Below, one piece after another: positions 61,920 through 64,000 of a stretch of DNA of 64,000 nt (position 1 is the first letter of the stretch; each line of letters starts with the position of its first letter). The position numbers were made by a program, and so were the translations under genes. The DNA lies in assembly GCF_011393025.1 (NCBI RefSeq), contig NZ_JAAOEO010000021.1, positions 16,145 to 80,144 on the forward strand, read 5' to 3'. The notes beneath the pieces are model-generated. The model searched no databases. It was not told the DNA's origin and was given only the letters and a program-made list of their open reading frames with translations. The stretch comes from Neobacillus terrae (GTDB taxonomy: Bacteria > Bacillota > Bacilli > Bacillales > Cytobacillaceae).

Positions 61920-62575
61920 TTATACCCTCCGTAAATTTTTTAGCTATTTCAGTAATATTCTAGTATCCTTTCTAAACTCCTTGTAAACATTTTCTCATTA
62001 TTTTTACATTATTTTACAAAATAAGTAGTTCTTTCGAATTATTTCGACATTTTTGTCTATTTTATTCTTAAATAATAGGTGTTTAATATATATTAGCAGA
62101 ATTTTTAATGAATTATATAGGAAATATTTCACTACTGAATAAATCAGAAAGATAGATATGGATTAGGACAAAGTCACTTGCTTTAGTTCCATTGGGTTTC
62201 CTTATATTCGTATTACCTCCGCCATAACCTTGTTAACGCCGAGAGATTTATAAAACGGAATGAAAATATTTAGTTATATTAGTATTTTTAACTAGGATGA
62301 AATCAGAGGAGCTCTGGAAGGCTTCTAAGCGTTTTTTTAGTGAAGGTTAGTTTTCTTCCTTAGAGTTGATTTAAGAAGCCATTAATAAAGGTGTCTGGAT
62401 GTTACACGCCTACTTAGGGACCTAGTATGCATTGCAGCAACATAAGAATTACATTGAAGGAAATAACATTTGGAGACTGTACAGCTGTTTTTACGATTTA
62501 ATATTTTCTACATACATTTTAATCATTTCATAGATTGGACTTAATGTCTTGCTAAAATGTTTGAAAATAAAAAAA
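61920..62575. other. About 650-nt gap between glgB and the tRNA cluster
   Basis: AT-rich, no credible open frame (the longest with a plausible start are 15-17 codons and lack ribosome sites), no known riboswitch and none of the window's repeats. It must hold the glg promoter on the minus strand; B. subtilis glg uses SigE, but I could not identify a convincing SigE promoter. Confidence 0.45.
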
Positions 62576-62602
62576 AACTGCTGACAAAATGTCAACAGCC
62601 TT
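62576..62602 (-). terminator. Terminator of the tRNA cluster
   Basis: GCTGTTGACA and TGTCAGCAG pair just after tRNA-Glu; on the minus strand TTTTTTTT follows. Confidence 0.9.
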
Positions 62603-62608
62603 TTTTTA

Positions 62609-62680
62609 TGACCCCTACGGGATTCGAACCCGTGTTACCGCCGTGAAAGGGCGGTGTCTTAACCGCTTGACCAAGGGGCC
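62609..62680 (-). tRNA. tRNA-Glu (TTC)
   Basis: Cloverleaf on the minus strand, 72 nt without encoded CCA. Anticodon loop CTTTCAC gives TTC; T-arm GGGTTCGAATCCC. Last gene of the cluster. Confidence 0.97.
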
Positions 62681-62684
62681 ATTA

Positions 62685-62775
62685 TGGCGGAGAAGGAGGG
62701 ATTTGAACCCTCGCGCCGGTTACCCGACCTACACCCTTAGCAGGGGCGCCTCTTCAGCCTCTTGAGTACTTCCCC
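62685..62775 (-). tRNA. tRNA-Ser (GCT)
   Basis: 91 nt with a long variable arm, encoded CCA and G73. Anticodon loop CTGCTAA gives GCT. Confidence 0.97.
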
Positions 62776-62780
62776 AAAAG

Positions 62781-62855
62781 TGGCTCCACAGGCAGGACTC
62801 GAACCTGCGACCGATCGGTTAACAGCCGATAGCTCTACCACTGAGCTACTGTGGA
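62781..62855 (-). tRNA. tRNA-Asn (GTT)
   Basis: 75 nt with encoded CCA; anticodon loop CTGTTAA. Confidence 0.97.
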
Positions 62856-62866
62856 ATAATTAAAAA

Positions 62867-62940
<74 letters not shown>

Positions 62941-62943
62941 ATA

Positions 62944-63017
62944 TGGAGCGGGTGATGGGAATCGAACCCACTACATCAGCTTGGAAGGCTGAGGTTTTAC
63001 CAGTAAACTACACCCGC
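62944..63017 (-). tRNA. tRNA-Gly (TCC)
   Basis: 74 nt with encoded CCA; anticodon loop CTTCCAA. Confidence 0.97.
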
Positions 63018-63025
63018 ATATAAAA

Positions 63026-63102
63026 TGGGGCGACTGATGGGAATCGAACCCACGAATGCCTGAACCACAATCAGGTGCGTTAACCACTTCGCCACAATCG
63101 CC
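63026..63102 (-). tRNA. tRNA-His (GTG)
   Basis: 77 nt including the extra G-1 that pairs with C73; encoded CCA; anticodon GTG. Confidence 0.97.
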
Positions 63103-63123
63103 ACAATATGAATTTAATTAAAA

Positions 63124-63199
63124 TGGTGGCTCGGGACGGAATCGAACCGCCGACACAAGGATTTTCAGTCCTTTGCTCTACCGACTGAGCTACCGAGCC
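63124..63199 (-). tRNA. tRNA-Phe (GAA)
   Basis: 76 nt with encoded CCA; anticodon loop CTGAAAA. Confidence 0.97.
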
Positions 63200-63207
63200 A
63201 ATAAAAA

Positions 63208-63283
63208 TGGCGGTCCCGACCGGGATCGAACCGGCGATCTCCTGCGTGACAGGCAGGCATGTTAACCGCTACACCACGGGACC
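63208..63283 (-). tRNA. tRNA-Asp (GTC)
   Basis: 76 nt with encoded CCA; anticodon loop CTGTCAC. Confidence 0.97.
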
Positions 63284-63286
63284 AGA

Positions 63287-63533
<247 letters not shown>

Positions 63534-63544
63534 TAAAAAGCAAA

Positions 63545-63637
63545 TGGAGGAGGAAGAGGGATTCGAACCCCCGCGCGGTTTGACCCGCCTGTCGGTTTTC
63601 AAGACCGATCCCTTCAGCCGAACTTGGGTATTCCTCC
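63545..63637 (-). tRNA. tRNA-Ser (TGA)
   Basis: 93 nt with a long variable arm; anticodon loop CTTGAAA; encoded CCA. The discriminator base (revcomp of A63548) is U, where G73 is usual for tRNA-Ser. Confidence 0.96.
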
Positions 63638-63652
63638 ATATATTAATGATAA

Positions 63653-63729
63653 TGGTGGACCTTGTAGGACTCGAACCTACGACCGGACGGTTATGAGCCG
63701 TCTGCTCTAACCAGCTGAGCTAAAGGTCC
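63653..63729 (-). tRNA. tRNA-Ile2 (CAT, lysidine type)
   Basis: 77 nt with CAT anticodon, but acceptor GGACCTT and body match B. subtilis tRNA-Ile2, which reads AUA after lysidine modification by TilS, and it lies at that place in the trnB order. Distinct from the elongator Met next to it. Confidence 0.85.
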
Positions 63730-63737
63730 AAAATATT

Positions 63738-63814
63738 TGGTAGCGGCGGAGGGGATCGAACCCCCGACCTTACGGGTATGAACCGTACGCTCTAGCCAGC
63801 TGAGCTACACCGCC
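63738..63814 (-). tRNA. Elongator tRNA-Met (CAT)
   Basis: 77 nt, acceptor GGCGGTG, anticodon loop TTCATAC, encoded CCA; lacks the initiator features. Confidence 0.93.
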
Positions 63815-63833
63815 AAATATATTTAGAGAATTA

Positions 63834-63909
63834 TGGTGGAGACTAGCGGGATCGAACCGCTGACCTCCTGCGTGCAAAGCAGGCGCTCTCCCAGCTGAGC
63901 TAAGCCCCC
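63834..63909 (-). tRNA. tRNA-Ala (TGC)
   Basis: 76 nt with encoded CCA; anticodon loop TTTGCAC; the G3-U70 identity pair is present (GGGGGCT with AGTCTCC). Confidence 0.97.
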
Positions 63910-63926
63910 ATATAATTAAAAGGGAA

Positions 63927-64000
63927 TGGTCGGGAAGACAGGATTCGAACCTGCGACCCCTTGGTCCCAAACCAAGTGCTCTACCAAGCTGAGCTACTTC
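63927..64000 (-). tRNA. tRNA-Pro (TGG), 5' end cut by window edge
   Basis: Anticodon loop TTTGGGA gives TGG; 3' acceptor CTTCCCG plus A73 and CCA. The first three bases fall beyond position 64000. Confidence 0.93.

Overview
The window is chromosomal DNA of a low-GC Bacillaceae (Bacillus sensu lato). Gene content and order follow the yt- region of Bacillus subtilis: ytlQ-ytlP-ytkP, pepV, ytzE, ytzG-ytgP-ytfP, ytwF-leuS, yttB, ytzC, ytqAB, ytpAB, ytoA, asnB, metK, pckA, ytmAB, ytlACD, ytkD, dps, luxS, yidD, ytiB, cytochrome bd, the men genes, yteA, the glg operon and a trnB-like tRNA cluster. Ribosome binding sites are strong (AAGGAGG type), TTG/GTG starts are used repeatedly, and cse60 and yteA point to a spore former. 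There is no prophage, insertion sequence or CRISPR array. I cannot name the species.

Layout. 1-10.4 kb: small housekeeping genes (RNA phosphodiesterase, cysteine synthase family, D-amino acid aminotransferase, PepV, HTH protein, pseudouridine synthase, MurJ-like flippase, flavoprotein, Cse60). 10.5-17 kb: CDF transporter, rhodanese, leuS under a T-box, MFS transporter, small proteins. 17.3-24.4 kb: the YtqA/YtqB tRNA wobble-modification pair, terpenoid and hydrolase genes, gamma carbonic anhydrase fold protein, C39 peptidase, asnB. 25-32 kb: metK behind a SAM riboswitch, pckA with a CcpN-type operator, an ECF sigma/anti-sigma pair with a candidate self-regulated promoter, ytmBA. 32-38 kb: a NitT/TauT-type ABC transporter, YtkD, Dps, LuxS and small proteins. 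38-43 kb: YidD, beta carbonic anhydrase, an orphan zinc-binding lipoprotein with a Zur-like box, cydAB. 43-52.3 kb: complete menaquinone set menF-D-H-B, then menE-C after a terminator, with menA divergent. 53-62 kb: yteA, then glgB-C-D-A-P. 62.6-64 kb: 14 tRNA genes on the minus strand, the last cut by the window edge.

The genes are mostly ordinary core functions. The less explained content is intergenic: at least five copies, all in the same orientation, of a modular repeat with a conserved two-hairpin core; short derivatives of it; two diverged copies of a GC-rich Bacillus-type repeat; three different short tandem phrase arrays (periods 21, 42 and about 50 nt); a 7-bp microsatellite running through a stop codon; and a 47-bp duplication of the 5' end of the initiator tRNA gene.
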